Positions 16,613-25,458 of a stretch of DNA of 64,000 bases are shown here, piece by piece; position 1 is the first letter of the stretch; each line of letters starts with the position of its first letter. The stretch lies in the NCBI RefSeq assembly GCF_003123745.1, contig NZ_QETB01000001.1, positions 1,016,389-1,080,388 on the forward strand. The letters run 5' to 3'. The notes below the pieces were generated by a model that was given only the letters and a program-made list of their open reading frames with translations, made no database searches and was not told where the DNA came from. A program made the position numbers and the translations under genes. This DNA is from Ancrocorticia populi (GTDB lineage Bacteria; Actinomycetota; Actinomycetes; Actinomycetales; Actinomycetaceae).

Positions 16613-17935
16613 ATGGCTGCAAAGCTGCGCGTAGTTGGCGGTTCACCACTCACCGGTGAAATCAGCGTGAGAGGCGCGAAAAACTTCGTATCAAAAGCGA
16701 TGGTTGCCGCGTTGCTCTCATCCGATACCTCCGTCCTGCGTAACGTACCGCTGATCCGGGATGTTGACGTTGTTTCCGATCTGTTGCGCTTACACGGCGT
16801 AGAGGTTGATTACGATCAGGAAGAAGGCCGCCTTGCTATCACGCCCGGGCGTATCTCACTTCCGGATGATCCTGTGGAGATGGACCGCCTAGCCGGATCC
16901 TCCCGCATTCCGATCCTTTTCGCGGGCCCGCTTCTTCACAACCTAGGCGAGGCGTTTATCCCCGATCTGGGCGGCTGCCATATCGGGGACCGTCCCGTAG
17001 ATTTCCACATGCAGGTGCTCGAAGATTTCGGGGCCCGACGGGTTCAGGAAAAGGGCGGGATGCACCTAGTGGCTCCGCGCGGGCTTAAGGCTAAGCCCGT
17101 TCACCTCCCGTATCCTTCCGTTGGTGCCACCGAGCAGACCCTGCTGACGGCCGTCATGGCTGAGGGTGTTACCGAGCTTTCGAACGCGGCCGTCGAGCCG
17201 GAGATTTACGATCTTATTGCTGTGCTGCAGAAGATGGGTGCAATCATCTCTGTGGATACCGATCGCACCATCATGATCGAGGGTGTGGATTCGCTTCAGG
17301 GATACACGCACACCGCGCTCGCTGACCGGATTGAGGCTGGTTCATGGGCTTCGGCGGCACTGGCCACGCATGGAGACATCATTATCCGTGGGGCCGAGCA
17401 GCAGAACATGATGAGCTTCCTCAACGTGTTCCGCAAGGTTGGCGGCCAGTTTGAGGTGCGCGATGAAGGCATCCGCTTCTGGCATCCCGGTGGTGCTCTT
17501 CGTTCCATTCCTCTACAGACGGATGTTCATCCCGGTTTCATGACGGACTGGCAGCAGCCGCTGGTGGTTGCGCTGACTCAGGCCGATGGAATCTCCATCG
17601 TTCACGAGACCGTCTATGAGAATCGATTTGGATTCACAAAGGCGCTCACGGACATGGGTGCCCACATTCAAACCTACCGCGAGTGTTTGGGCGGGCTCCA
17701 ATGCCGCTTCGGACAGCGCAGCTTCTACCACTCGGCTGTGATTCAGGGGCCATCGCCTCTCCACGCGGCCGATGTTGAGGTGCCCGATCTTCGTGGCGGA
17801 TTCTCTTACCTTATTGCCGCGTTGGCTGCTGAGGGAACTTCCATCATCTCCGGAATCGACATCATCGATCGCGGGTACGAACACTTCATGCATAAGCTGC
17901 GGTGCCTAGGAGCTAATGCGGAGAAAATCGCCTAA
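16613..17935 (+). CDS. murA: UDP-N-acetylglucosamine 1-carboxyvinyltransferase
   Basis: First committed step of peptidoglycan synthesis: transfers enolpyruvate from PEP to UDP-GlcNAc in the cytoplasm. The active-site loop reads GGCHIGDRPVDFH, with the Cys that fosfomycin alkylates present, so the enzyme should be fosfomycin-sensitive in principle. The EPT fold repeats are seen as RGAKNF near the N-terminus and DLRGGFSYLIAALAA near the C-terminus. A GTG at 16583 is in frame, but ATG 16613 with GAAGGGAC 4 nt upstream gives the normal N-terminus (440 aa). A TATAGT at 16572-16577 may be its -10. plsC follows after 2 nt. Confidence 0.96.
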   Translation: MAAKLRVVGGSPLTGEISVRGAKNFVSKAMVAALLSSDTSVLRNVPLIRDVDVVSDLLRLHGVEVDYDQEEGRLAITPGRISLPDDPVEMDRLAGSSRIPILFAGPLLHNLGEAFIPDLGGCHIGDRPVDFHMQVLEDFGARRVQEKGGMHLVAPRGLKAKPVHLPYPSVGATEQTLLTAVMAEGVTELSNAAVEPEIYDLIAVLQKMGAIISVDTDRTIMIEGVDSLQGYTHTALADRIEAGSWASAALATHGDIIIRGAEQQNMMSFLNVFRKVGGQFEVRDEGIRFWHPGGALRSIPLQTDVHPGFMTDWQQPLVVALTQADGISIVHETVYENRFGFTKALTDMGAHIQTYRECLGGLQCRFGQRSFYHSAVIQGPSPLHAADVEVPDLRGGFSYLIAALAAEGTSIISGIDIIDRGYEHFMHKLRCLGANAEKIA

Positions 17936-17937
17936 TC

Positions 17938-18819
17938 ATGGTGGCGGAGGGGGCTAAACAGCCGCCGCTCATGCGGGTACTGGCGCCACCGGTGCGGTGG
18001 GCCATGCACGCGATTCAGGATATGCAAGTGGAGGGCGCCGAGAATCTTCCGGCTGGGCGCCCCATCATTGCTGTGGGAAACCATACGTCGCACTTGGACG
18101 GGCCCGTGGCCGCTGTTGCCCTGTACGAGGCTGGGGTTATCCCACATACTGCGGCCAAAGCGGATCTTTTCACCATTCCGGTGCTTGGATGGGCTCTTAG
18201 GCAACTCGGGCAGGTGCCGGTGTATCGCCCGGGCGTTCTTAGCACTCCCGCTGATGGTAGTTCGCTCTCCACTCTGGGCGAGCTCTCGGATGTGATTGGC
18301 AGTGGCGGTAGCGTCCTCATGTTTCCCGAGGCAACCTTCACCCGGGACCCGGAGCAGTGGCCGATGCGCGCCAAGACGGGCGCTGTGCGCCTCGCTCTTG
18401 AGCACCCGGAGGCCGTAGTGGTTCCCTTTGCCCACTGGGGCAATGAGGAGCTCATCAATAAGTGGAGTGGCAAGATTGATTGGCGGGCGATTGGGTGCGG
18501 CCGCACGAGCGTGCGTGTGCGGTTCGGGCAGCCCGTGGATCTGAGTGGCTTCCGGGGGAGAGTGGTCACTCGCGACCTGCTGTCCGAGGCCACCGAATGC
18601 CTGATGGCTGCCATTACCAGCGAACTTACGGAGTTGCGGCCGGGGGTGCCGCGCGAACCGCGATGGGACCGGGAGAAGAACGGGGATCCCTACAACAAGA
18701 TTGATGCCCGCAATCAGGCACGAGCCAAGAATCGCGGCACGCGCCTGCGCTCCTTTGGCGCAGCGGGACTTGGCTGCGTAGCATTAGCAGGGTATTACAT
18801 GGGAAGGCGCAGAAAATGA
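17938..18819 (+). CDS. plsC: 1-acyl-sn-glycerol-3-phosphate acyltransferase (PlsC-type)
   Basis: A 293-residue membrane-associated acyltransferase that makes phosphatidic acid from lysophosphatidic acid. The HX4D catalytic motif appears as NHTSHLDGP (about residue 45-50) and motif III as FPEATFTRDP (about 129), a slight variant of FPEGT. The C-terminus has an Arg/Lys-rich segment followed by a short hydrophobic stretch (AAGLGCVALAGYYMG) and RRRK, perhaps a membrane-contacting tail. It begins 2 nt after murA and overlaps ddl by four bases (ATGA), so it is translationally coupled. In many relatives gpsA lies between plsC and ddl; it is absent here. Confidence 0.9.
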   Translation: MVAEGAKQPPLMRVLAPPVRWAMHAIQDMQVEGAENLPAGRPIIAVGNHTSHLDGPVAAVALYEAGVIPHTAAKADLFTIPVLGWALRQLGQVPVYRPGVLSTPADGSSLSTLGELSDVIGSGGSVLMFPEATFTRDPEQWPMRAKTGAVRLALEHPEAVVVPFAHWGNEELINKWSGKIDWRAIGCGRTSVRVRFGQPVDLSGFRGRVVTRDLLSEATECLMAAITSELTELRPGVPREPRWDREKNGDPYNKIDARNQARAKNRGTRLRSFGAAGLGCVALAGYYMGRRRK

Positions 18820-19913
18820 CAACACGGGTTAGAGTCGCACTCATCTACGGCGGCACTTCCGGGGAACACTCCGTTTCCTGCCTAACAGCGGCATCCGTGA
18901 TGCGGGCGATGGACCCGAACAAGTACGAGGTTCTGCCAATCGGCATTCGCAAGGATGGTACGTGGGTTCCCGGGACAGTTAATCCGGAGGAACTAGAACA
19001 GGCCGGTCCGCACGGTGAAGTACCCGAGTCTACCGACCGTATGGTGATTGGAAGCGGCGAAGATGGCTGCGTGGTATACCGCGTGGGGACCGAGCGGGTT
19101 GATGCATACGCAGTGGACGTGGCATTTCCCCTTCTACATGGCCCTTTCGGGGAGGACGGTACCATTCAGGGGCTGCTCGAGATGGCTGGCCTTTCCTATG
19201 TGGGAGACGGCGTCTTTGCTTCAGCCGCTGGCATGGACAAGCACTATATGAAGGTTGTGCTTGAGGCTGCGAACCTTCCCGTTGTTCCCTATGTGTTGGC
19301 AACGTCCAAGCGTTGGCGTCACGAGCGTGATCTCATCCTGAGGGAAGCTCAGGATCTTCTCACGTGGCCAGTCTTTGTGAAGCCCGCTCGCGCGGGTTCC
19401 TCGCTTGGTATCAGCCGGGTGGAGCGCATCGAGGACCTTCCAGCCGCGGTTGAATCTGCCCAAAAAGTAGATCCCAAGGTTCTCATTGAGCAGGGTGTAG
19501 CCGGACGTGAAATCGAGTGTGCCGTGTTGGGTGGTCACGGGGATGATCCTGCTCGCGCTTCAGTGCTTGGCGAGATCGCGCTTGATACTCAGTGGTATGA
19601 CTACGAGACGAAGTATGTGGAAACAGAGGGCTTCCACATGGAGATCCCCGCTAACGTTCCAGAAGGGGTAGCCGACGCCATGCGAGCAATGGCGATCGCG
19701 GTATTCGATGCCTTCGAATGTGAGGGTATGACCCGCGTTGACTTCTTCCTGACGGAGGACGGGCAGATCTTCGTGAATGAACACAACACGATCCCTGGCT
19801 TTACAGCTTTCTCGATGTACCCCGTGCTCTGGGAGAAGACCGGGCTGGCATATACCGCGCTGATCGATGAACTCATTGATCTCGCTCTCGAGCGGCCCGT
19901 CGGCCTACGCTAA
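18816..19913 (+). CDS. ddl: D-alanine--D-alanine ligase
   Basis: A 365-residue ATP-grasp enzyme joining two D-alanines for the peptidoglycan stem peptide. Signatures are LIYGGTSGEHSVS at the N-terminus, the ATP-binding VKPARAGSSLGISRV, and the C-terminal Mg2+-binding NEHNTIPGFTAFSMYP. The omega-loop region YDYETKYV fits D-Ala-D-Ala rather than D-Lac specificity, though that needs structural comparison. The start overlaps plsC by ATGA. A 219-nt gap follows, with no terminator that I can see. Confidence 0.96.
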   Translation: MTTRVRVALIYGGTSGEHSVSCLTAASVMRAMDPNKYEVLPIGIRKDGTWVPGTVNPEELEQAGPHGEVPESTDRMVIGSGEDGCVVYRVGTERVDAYAVDVAFPLLHGPFGEDGTIQGLLEMAGLSYVGDGVFASAAGMDKHYMKVVLEAANLPVVPYVLATSKRWRHERDLILREAQDLLTWPVFVKPARAGSSLGISRVERIEDLPAAVESAQKVDPKVLIEQGVAGREIECAVLGGHGDDPARASVLGEIALDTQWYDYETKYVETEGFHMEIPANVPEGVADAMRAMAIAVFDAFECEGMTRVDFFLTEDGQIFVNEHNTIPGFTAFSMYPVLWEKTGLAYTALIDELIDLALERPVGLR

Positions 19914-19987
19914 GAAGCTCTTGGCGCGATCGGCTCCCTATTCCCTCCTTCGATGATTGTTTGTATCCCCACTTTTTCGGAATTCGT

Positions 19988-20016
19988 TTTGGCGTGGAAC
20001 TATTGAACCTTAAACT
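19988..20016 (+). promoter_or_regulatory. Candidate promoter for the FMN-reductase gene
   Basis: TTTGGC (19988-19993), 17-nt spacer, TAAACT (20011-20016), about 115 nt before ATG 20133. It is the best sigma70-like pair in the otherwise empty ddl-20133 gap. Confidence 0.35.
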
Positions 20017-20132
20017 AATGTATGTAACGGGGCCGGGAATTACTCTGGCCCCTTTGACTTTGAATAAGGTCGCCCGATGCCCGCGAGGGCATCGTGACCC
20101 TGTATCTCGTAAGAACAATCGAAAGGTTTGAT

Positions 20133-20672
20133 ATGAAGATCGGTTACATCATTGGAAGCCTGTCCGAACAGTCCCTGAACCGCGGACTATCCAAGGTTCT
20201 GGTTGAGGAGGCGCCAGAGGACGTGGAGTTTTTCGAGATCCCGATCAAGGATCTGCCACTCTACAATCGCGATTTCGATGCTAACTACCCGCAGATTGCC
20301 CTTGATCTGAAGGCTGAAATTGAGGGAGCCGATGGCATCATCTTCGTGACGCCCGAACACAACCGTACCTTCTCCGCTTCTCTACACAACGCCCTCGAGT
20401 GGGCCTCGCGGCCTTACGGCCAGCTCTCCCTTGCAGGTAAGCCCGTAGCGACGATCGGTGTTTCGCCTTCCGGTATCGGCACGGCCGTTGCCCAGCGCCA
20501 GCTTCGTTCCTCCCTGTTGTTCACTGGTGCGCTGGTGATGGGCCAGCCCGAGGCATACATCAGCGGCATACAGGCAGAGATCACCCCAGACGGTGGCATC
20601 AACGATGGCGGGCGCGAAGTCGTTTCCCAGTGGGTCAACGCCGCAGTCAAGTTCATTGAGGCTCACAAGTAG
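20133..20672 (+). CDS. NAD(P)H-dependent FMN reductase / flavodoxin-like quinone reductase
   Basis: A 179-residue flavodoxin-like protein of the NADPH-dependent FMN reductase (SsuE/ChrR/YieF-like) family. The phosphate-binding loop GSLSEQSLNRG follows the first strand, and the conserved PEHNRTFSASLHNALEWASRP block binds the flavin ring. These soluble enzymes reduce FMN or quinones with NAD(P)H. ATG 20133 with GAAAGG before it gives the usual short N-terminus; an earlier in-frame ATG at 20094 adds 13 unlike residues. It appears monocistronic, so its partner, if any, is unknown. Confidence 0.88.
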   Translation: MKIGYIIGSLSEQSLNRGLSKVLVEEAPEDVEFFEIPIKDLPLYNRDFDANYPQIALDLKAEIEGADGIIFVTPEHNRTFSASLHNALEWASRPYGQLSLAGKPVATIGVSPSGIGTAVAQRQLRSSLLFTGALVMGQPEAYISGIQAEITPDGGINDGGREVVSQWVNAAVKFIEAHK

Positions 20673-20729
20673 AGCCACGCGACACTTGATCGAATCGTCC
20701 TCGGGCAGGCCAGATGGCATGATGGAACC

Positions 20730-21752
20730 ATGTACGTCAGGGATCTGACCGAGGACGATTTGCTGTCCGTCATCACCCCACACCTTCCGCACGCGGAAGG
20801 TGTGATTGTGCCGTCCGGGGATGATTGCGCTGTGATTCCCGCCCCCGATGGGCGCTATGCTGTCTCAACGGACATGCTCGTGGAGGGACACCACTTTCGT
20901 CGTGATTGGTCCAGCGGGACCGATGTTGGCTGGCGTGCAGCCATGCAAAACCTCGCAGATGCGGCGGCTATGGGTGCTATGCCGCGCACTGTCGTTGTTT
21001 CTATGGGACTACCTGGCAATCTTCCCGTTTCTTGGCTTGAGGGCTTCGCACGAGGGCTGGCCGAGGCCTGTGCCAGCACCGGGTGTGGCGTGGACGGTGG
21101 GGATCTCGTGGCTAGCGAGACGCTGACTGTGTCCGTCACCGTTATGGGGGATCTAGAGCGGCGCGAGCCTCGGCTGCGCTCCGCCGCCCGCCCTGGTCAG
21201 GCCCTCATCCACTGCGGAGTTCTTGGGCGAGGCTGTGCGGGCTTGAAGCTGCTCGAGCGTGGTTATACGCGAGAAACGGGCGTCCTCCCGCCTACCCAGA
21301 CTGGCCTCATCGACGATTTCCTTCGCCCCAAGCCTCCGTTGGCGCAAGCACTCGATGCCTGCCGCGAGAACCGAATCGGCGCCATGATGGACGTGTCCGA
21401 TGGCCTCATCCGGGATGCTCGGCGCATGGCAAAAGCCTCGAATGTCTGGATCGATATCCGGTCCAGCTACCTTGAACAGCACGTTGAGGTGCTGATCCCG
21501 GTTGCGCGCCGGCTGGGACTCTCCGATCCATGGGAGTGGGCGATGAAAGCGGTTTTGACCGGGGGCGAGGACCACGGATTCCTCGCCACCCTTGAGCGGC
21601 CAGCTGAGCGCGCCTGGGGGCCCCATACTCTGGCGCTGCCCGAGGGCTTCAGCCGCATTGGCGAGGTACGCGAGGCTCATGCCGGAGGGTTCATCACTGT
21701 GGATGGTCGCACCGTGGAGTACGGCGGCGGGTGGGACCATTTCCAGGGCTAG
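20730..21752 (+). CDS. thiL: Thiamine-monophosphate kinase
   Basis: A 340-residue protein of the PurM/ThiL/SelD ATP-binding family that phosphorylates thiamine monophosphate to the active cofactor diphosphate. Diagnostic blocks are GDDCAVIPAPDGRYAVSTDML (metal and ATP site), the EGHHFRRDW segment, NLADAAAMGAMPR, and GVDGGDLV. Length is normal. It lies in the conserved actinobacterial ddl-thiL-rpmB-recG neighbourhood and converges with rpmB. The DUF3515 gene often found before thiL is missing. Confidence 0.95.
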   Translation: MYVRDLTEDDLLSVITPHLPHAEGVIVPSGDDCAVIPAPDGRYAVSTDMLVEGHHFRRDWSSGTDVGWRAAMQNLADAAAMGAMPRTVVVSMGLPGNLPVSWLEGFARGLAEACASTGCGVDGGDLVASETLTVSVTVMGDLERREPRLRSAARPGQALIHCGVLGRGCAGLKLLERGYTRETGVLPPTQTGLIDDFLRPKPPLAQALDACRENRIGAMMDVSDGLIRDARRMAKASNVWIDIRSSYLEQHVEVLIPVARRLGLSDPWEWAMKAVLTGGEDHGFLATLERPAERAWGPHTLALPEGFSRIGEVREAHAGGFITVDGRTVEYGGGWDHFQG

Positions 21753-21763
21753 CCATCTACCGA

Positions 21764-21886
21764 GGGATCTGACGCGAACTCTATTTTTCGTTGGGCTCGG
21801 CTGCGAGGGAAGTCCCGTCGTGGTAATTAATACCGACGGCAACGTCAGCAACTCATCACCACTCAGGGATCTAACGCAATCGTGAG
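21764..21886 (+). repeat. Two degenerate copies of the dispersed GATyTGACGCAA motif
   Basis: GGGATCTGACGCGAACTC near 21765-21782 and GGGATCTAACGCAATCGTGAG at 21866-21886 lie in the convergent thiL-rpmB gap. They resemble the GAGATTTGACGCAA motif seen elsewhere in the window. The two copies are about 102 bp apart, not in the 31-bp register of the other arrays. Confidence 0.45.
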
Positions 21887-21901
21887 ATGGCGCCAGACAA
21901 C

Positions 21902-21934
21902 AAAAAGGCCGCACCCTCTCAGGTACGGCCTTTT
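21902..21934 (-). terminator. Terminator of rpmB, usable in both directions
   Basis: AAAAAGGCCG ... CGGCCTTTT forms a GC-rich hairpin with an inner ACC/GGT pair and flanking A and T runs. It lies 13 nt beyond the rpmB stop and also faces thiL. Confidence 0.9.
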
Positions 21935-21946
21935 CTCAATACTCGC

Positions 21947-22138
21947 TCAGATTGCCCGCTGAACCTTGCCTGCCTTGAGGCATGAGGTGCAGACATTCAA
22001 ACGCTTGGGAGCGCCCTTGACGATGGCGCGAACGCGCTGAATGTTCGGGTTCCAACGGCGGCTGGTACGCACGTGGGAGTGCGAGACGCTCTTGCCGAAG
22101 CTGGGATGCTTGCCACAGACGTCGCATACAGAGGCCAC
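21947..22138 (-). CDS. rpmB: 50S ribosomal protein L28, zinc-binding (C+) form
   Basis: A 63-residue basic protein. It keeps four cysteines in two pairs, CDVCG near the N-terminus and CTSC near the C-terminus, the zinc-binding form of L28. Under zinc limitation many actinobacteria replace it with a C- paralogue, not seen here. The GTG at 22138 preceded by AAGGAG gives the canonical [15 protein letters not shown] start; an ATG five codons upstream is disfavoured. It is divergent from recG. Confidence 0.96.
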   Translation of the reverse strand: MASVCDVCGKHPSFGKSVSHSHVRTSRRWNPNIQRVRAIVKGAPKRLNVCTSCLKAGKVQRAI

Positions 22139-22298
22139 GGTTTTCTCCTTCAATCGCTGACGGGACGCCAGCGGCGTCTCCTAAACGCCATTCTCACGAA
22201 TGGCAACTGAACTAGTATATGCGCGCGGGCGGAGAAGTTCCAAGCTGAGTTCCCAGTGGTATAGCGCACCTGTAAGATTGGCGCGGAAGGGAGCCGCG

Positions 22299-24386
22299 GT
22301 GGCAGGTGCAGTAGCAAGTGACGATTGGACGGGTATGTCCCGGCCTCTCGAACGGGTACTTGGCAAGCGAAGCGCGAATGCGCTGGCGAAGATCGGGCTC
22401 AAGACCGTTCGTGATCTCGTTTATCACTTTCCTTTCCGGCTGGCCAAGCGCGGTGAACTGATGCCGATTTCGCAGGTAACTGAGGGCGAATCGGTCACAG
22501 TGATTGCGCGCGTGCTTTCCGTGAACCTCCGCCCGATGAACTCGCGGCGCGGTTTCATCCTCACCATCGAGGTTACGGACGGCGAAAACGATCTGTCTCT
22601 GACATTCTTCGCGAAGAGTCCTCGGCCCCTTCAATATCACGAGCGGCGGCTGGCACCGGGCACCGTTGCAACGTTCTCGGGCACCGTGGGCTCGTACCGC
22701 GGCCAACTCCAGCTCTCGCATCCCGAATACGATGAGCCAGATTCGGAGAAGATGGGCCGGCCAATCCCGATCTATCATGCCGCGGAAAAGCTGCCGTCTT
22801 GGAAGATCGAGAAAGCGGTAGAGACCGTTCTGCCCACGTTGAGCGAAGCAGATTTTCCGGATCCTCTGCCCGCCGCCTACCGCGAAGCAAACGGACTGCC
22901 CGGGCTCTTCGAGGCGATCCAGATCCTCCATCACCCTCAGGATGTGGATCCATGGGAGCGCGCCAGGCTCCGGATGAAACACCAAGAAGCACTGGTGCTT
23001 CAGACGGCCCTCGCCGAACGGGGTAGGCGGGCCCGGGAACATGCGGTCAAGCCCTACGCGGATCAAGGCGGCAAGCTCTTGGAAGCCTTCGATGCCCAGC
23101 TTCCCTACACACTCACGGACGGCCAGCGTGCGGTTGGCCGGGAGATCGCGGCGGACTTAGCGCGCCAGATACCAATGCAGCGCCTGCTTCAAGGTGATGT
23201 GGGCGCAGGAAAAACCGTAGTGGCGCTACGTGCGATGCTCCAAGTGATTGACTCTGGCGGTCAGGCGGCGCTGCTTGCGCCAACCGAAGTTCTCGCATGG
23301 CAGCATCTGCGCACCATCGAAGCGTTGTTGGGCCCACAGCACGTCATGGACGTGGGTCTGGAGATCTTGACGGGATCGCTCACGGCCGCGACCCGGCGCC
23401 GTACCTTGGCGCGGATCGCCTCGGGGCAGGCGGGGCTCATTGTGGGCACGCACGCGCTCTTGTCCGAAGACGTTCAGATCCCGTTCCTTGGGCTTGCCGT
23501 CATTGACGAGCAACACCGCTTTGGCGTGGATCAGCGTGATCGTTTGGCGTCCGGCGTTCATACCCTTGTCATGACGGCAACTCCGATCCCGCGCACCATC
23601 GCGATGAGTGTGTTTGGAGACCTGGACGTTTCGACGTTACGCGAGCTTCCTGCCGGGCGTGCTGGGATAACCACAACGATCGTCCCCGCGGCTAACCCCG
23701 TCTGGATGAATCGAGTTTGGCAGCGTGCCAGAGAAGAAGTGGACGGCGGCGGGCGTGCCTACGTGGTGTGCCCGCGCATTGACCCGGAGGAAGGCCAGGC
23801 CTCCGTCACGGAGACCGCCACGAACCTGCGCGCTGATTCTGCGCTAGCCGGCATTGGGATCGGCGTGATTCACGGTCAAATGGGCCAAGACGAGAAGGCC
23901 CAGGCGATGGAGGAGTTTGCGACTGGCCGAGTTCCCGTTCTAGTGTCCACCACCGTGATCGAGGTGGGCGTTGATGTTCGTCAGGCGACTCTCATGATCA
24001 TCATGGATGCCGATCGGTTCGGGCTATCCCAGCTTCACCAGCTCCGCGGGCGAATTGGCCGGGGCAGTGCTCCCGGGCTCTGCCTAGCTGTCACGGGCGT
24101 GCCTGATGGCACACTTGCCAGAGCCCGCCTTGATGCATTCGCCTCCACCACGGATGGCTTCGCTCTGGCCGAAGAAGATCTCCGCCTTCGCAGCGAGGGT
24201 GATGTGTTGGGGGCTAGCCAATCCGGCGGCGTCTCCCATCTCCAATTCCTCTCGGTCCTCAAAGATATGGACATCATCGAAGTGGCACGAACTGCCGCGC
24301 GCCACCTTGTTCTGGAGCCGCTTCCACCAGCACTGGCCGATGAAGTGGCGCTCCTCGAGCGTGCGGACTACTTAGAGAAGGGATAG
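22299..24386 (+). CDS. recG: ATP-dependent DNA helicase RecG
   Basis: A 695-residue branch-migration helicase that reverses stalled forks and processes Holliday junctions. An N-terminal wedge/OB domain is followed by a Walker A GDVGAGKTVVAL, DEQH box (VIDEQHRFGVDQRD), motif III TATPIPRT, and the C-terminal helicase domain with LRGRIGRG. The TRG motif region precedes a short C-terminal tail. The frame is open from ATG 22200, but GTG 22299 has GGAAGGGAG 5 nt upstream and is preferred; ATG 22335 is a third option. rsmD and coaD follow closely, forming an operon. Confidence 0.95.
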   Translation: MAGAVASDDWTGMSRPLERVLGKRSANALAKIGLKTVRDLVYHFPFRLAKRGELMPISQVTEGESVTVIARVLSVNLRPMNSRRGFILTIEVTDGENDLSLTFFAKSPRPLQYHERRLAPGTVATFSGTVGSYRGQLQLSHPEYDEPDSEKMGRPIPIYHAAEKLPSWKIEKAVETVLPTLSEADFPDPLPAAYREANGLPGLFEAIQILHHPQDVDPWERARLRMKHQEALVLQTALAERGRRAREHAVKPYADQGGKLLEAFDAQLPYTLTDGQRAVGREIAADLARQIPMQRLLQGDVGAGKTVVALRAMLQVIDSGGQAALLAPTEVLAWQHLRTIEALLGPQHVMDVGLEILTGSLTAATRRRTLARIASGQAGLIVGTHALLSEDVQIPFLGLAVIDEQHRFGVDQRDRLASGVHTLVMTATPIPRTIAMSVFGDLDVSTLRELPAGRAGITTTIVPAANPVWMNRVWQRAREEVDGGGRAYVVCPRIDPEEGQASVTETATNLRADSALAGIGIGVIHGQMGQDEKAQAMEEFATGRVPVLVSTTVIEVGVDVRQATLMIIMDADRFGLSQLHQLRGRIGRGSAPGLCLAVTGVPDGTLARARLDAFASTTDGFALAEEDLRLRSEGDVLGASQSGGVSHLQFLSVLKDMDIIEVARTAARHLVLEPLPPALADEVALLERADYLEKG

Positions 24387-24390
24387 GACG

Positions 24391-24972
24391 ATGACTCGAG
24401 TGGTAGCGGGCCGTGCGAAAGGACGGATCCTCAAGGTGCCAGCGTCAGGAACTCGTCCAACCTCTGAGAGGGTACGCGAGGCCATGTTCTCTAGTCTGGA
24501 ACATCGCGGGTTTATTGATGGCTGCGAAGTGCTGGACCTCTACGCGGGCTCCGGCGCGCTCGGCATCGAGGCCGCCTCGCGCGGGGCCATCTACGTTGAA
24601 TGCGTGGAATCAGCGCCCAAGGCGGCCGCGCTGATCCGCCAGAATGCGGTTGACCTACCCGTTGTTGTCACAAATCAAAAGGCGGAAACGTGGGTGAAGC
24701 TCCCAGCCAACCGAGCCTACGACCTCGCGTTCCTCGATCCGCCTTACGATCTACCGGAAAACAAGCTCACGGAGGTGCTCGAGGGTCTCCTCCCACATCT
24801 GGCTCACGATGCGGCGATCGTGGTGGAGCGTTCCTCGCGATCCCCGGAGCCCACTTGGCCTGCCGGCATGGAACTCACCTCTGAGAAAAAGTGGGGCGAT
24901 ACCCGCGCCTGGACGGGGCAGGTGACGCAACACCCATCAGTAAACAACAGGGTTACCGATACCTCCCAGTAG
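24391..24972 (+). CDS. rsmD: 16S rRNA (guanine(966)-N(2))-methyltransferase
   Basis: A 193-residue Rossmann-fold methyltransferase. It has the N-terminal RVVAGRAKGRILKVP and RPTSERVREAMFSSL blocks, SAM motif I VLDLYAGSGALGIEAASRG, and the catalytic DPPY (FLDPPYDLP). It methylates G966 of 16S rRNA during 30S assembly. The last 15 residues are an extension. It starts 4 nt after recG and is 9 nt from coaD. Confidence 0.95.
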   Translation: MTRVVAGRAKGRILKVPASGTRPTSERVREAMFSSLEHRGFIDGCEVLDLYAGSGALGIEAASRGAIYVECVESAPKAAALIRQNAVDLPVVVTNQKAETWVKLPANRAYDLAFLDPPYDLPENKLTEVLEGLLPHLAHDAAIVVERSSRSPEPTWPAGMELTSEKKWGDTRAWTGQVTQHPSVNNRVTDTSQ

Positions 24973-24981
24973 GCTGGAGAC

Positions 24982-25458
24982 ATGAGTATCGCCGTATGTC
25001 CCGGATCTTACGATCCTTTGACGTTGGGTCATCTGGACGTAATCGATCGTGCAGCGGCCATGTTTGATGAGGTCATCGTTGTGGTGGCAGTTAATCACGT
25101 GAAGTCGTGTCTGTTCAGCGAAAATGAACGCGTGGAGCTTGCCGTGCGCGCCCTCGCGGATCGGCCGAACGTCTCGGTGCAGGCCCACTCCGGCCTGATT
25201 GCAGAGTTCTGCCGGCAGGTGGGCGCCTCGGCGATCGTCAAGGGCTTGCGGGGCGCGGCAGATTTTGATGGTGAGCAGGCCATGGCCCTGATGAACAGGC
25301 ATCTGACGGGTATTGAGACCGTGTTTGTCATGGGAAATCCTGCAATGGGACACATCGCCTCCTCGATGGTTAAGGACGTGGCCCATCACGGCGGTAAAAT
25401 TGATGATCTAGTGCCTTCCCACGTGGCGGAGGCGCTCCACAAGAAGGAGAACCGATGA
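24982..25458 (+). CDS. coaD: Pantetheine-phosphate adenylyltransferase
   Basis: A 158-residue nucleotidyltransferase converting 4'-phosphopantetheine to dephospho-CoA. The T/HxGH nucleotide-binding motif appears as SYDPLTLGHLDVI, and the C-terminal ISSTxxR-like segment as HIASSMVKDV. In that segment the usual Arg is replaced by Lys-Asp, which may only be a lineage variant. It overlaps the next gene by ATGA, so translation is coupled with the SepIVA-like protein, as in other actinobacteria. Confidence 0.94.
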   Translation: MSIAVCPGSYDPLTLGHLDVIDRAAAMFDEVIVVVAVNHVKSCLFSENERVELAVRALADRPNVSVQAHSGLIAEFCRQVGASAIVKGLRGAADFDGEQAMALMNRHLTGIETVFVMGNPAMGHIASSMVKDVAHHGGKIDDLVPSHVAEALHKKENR

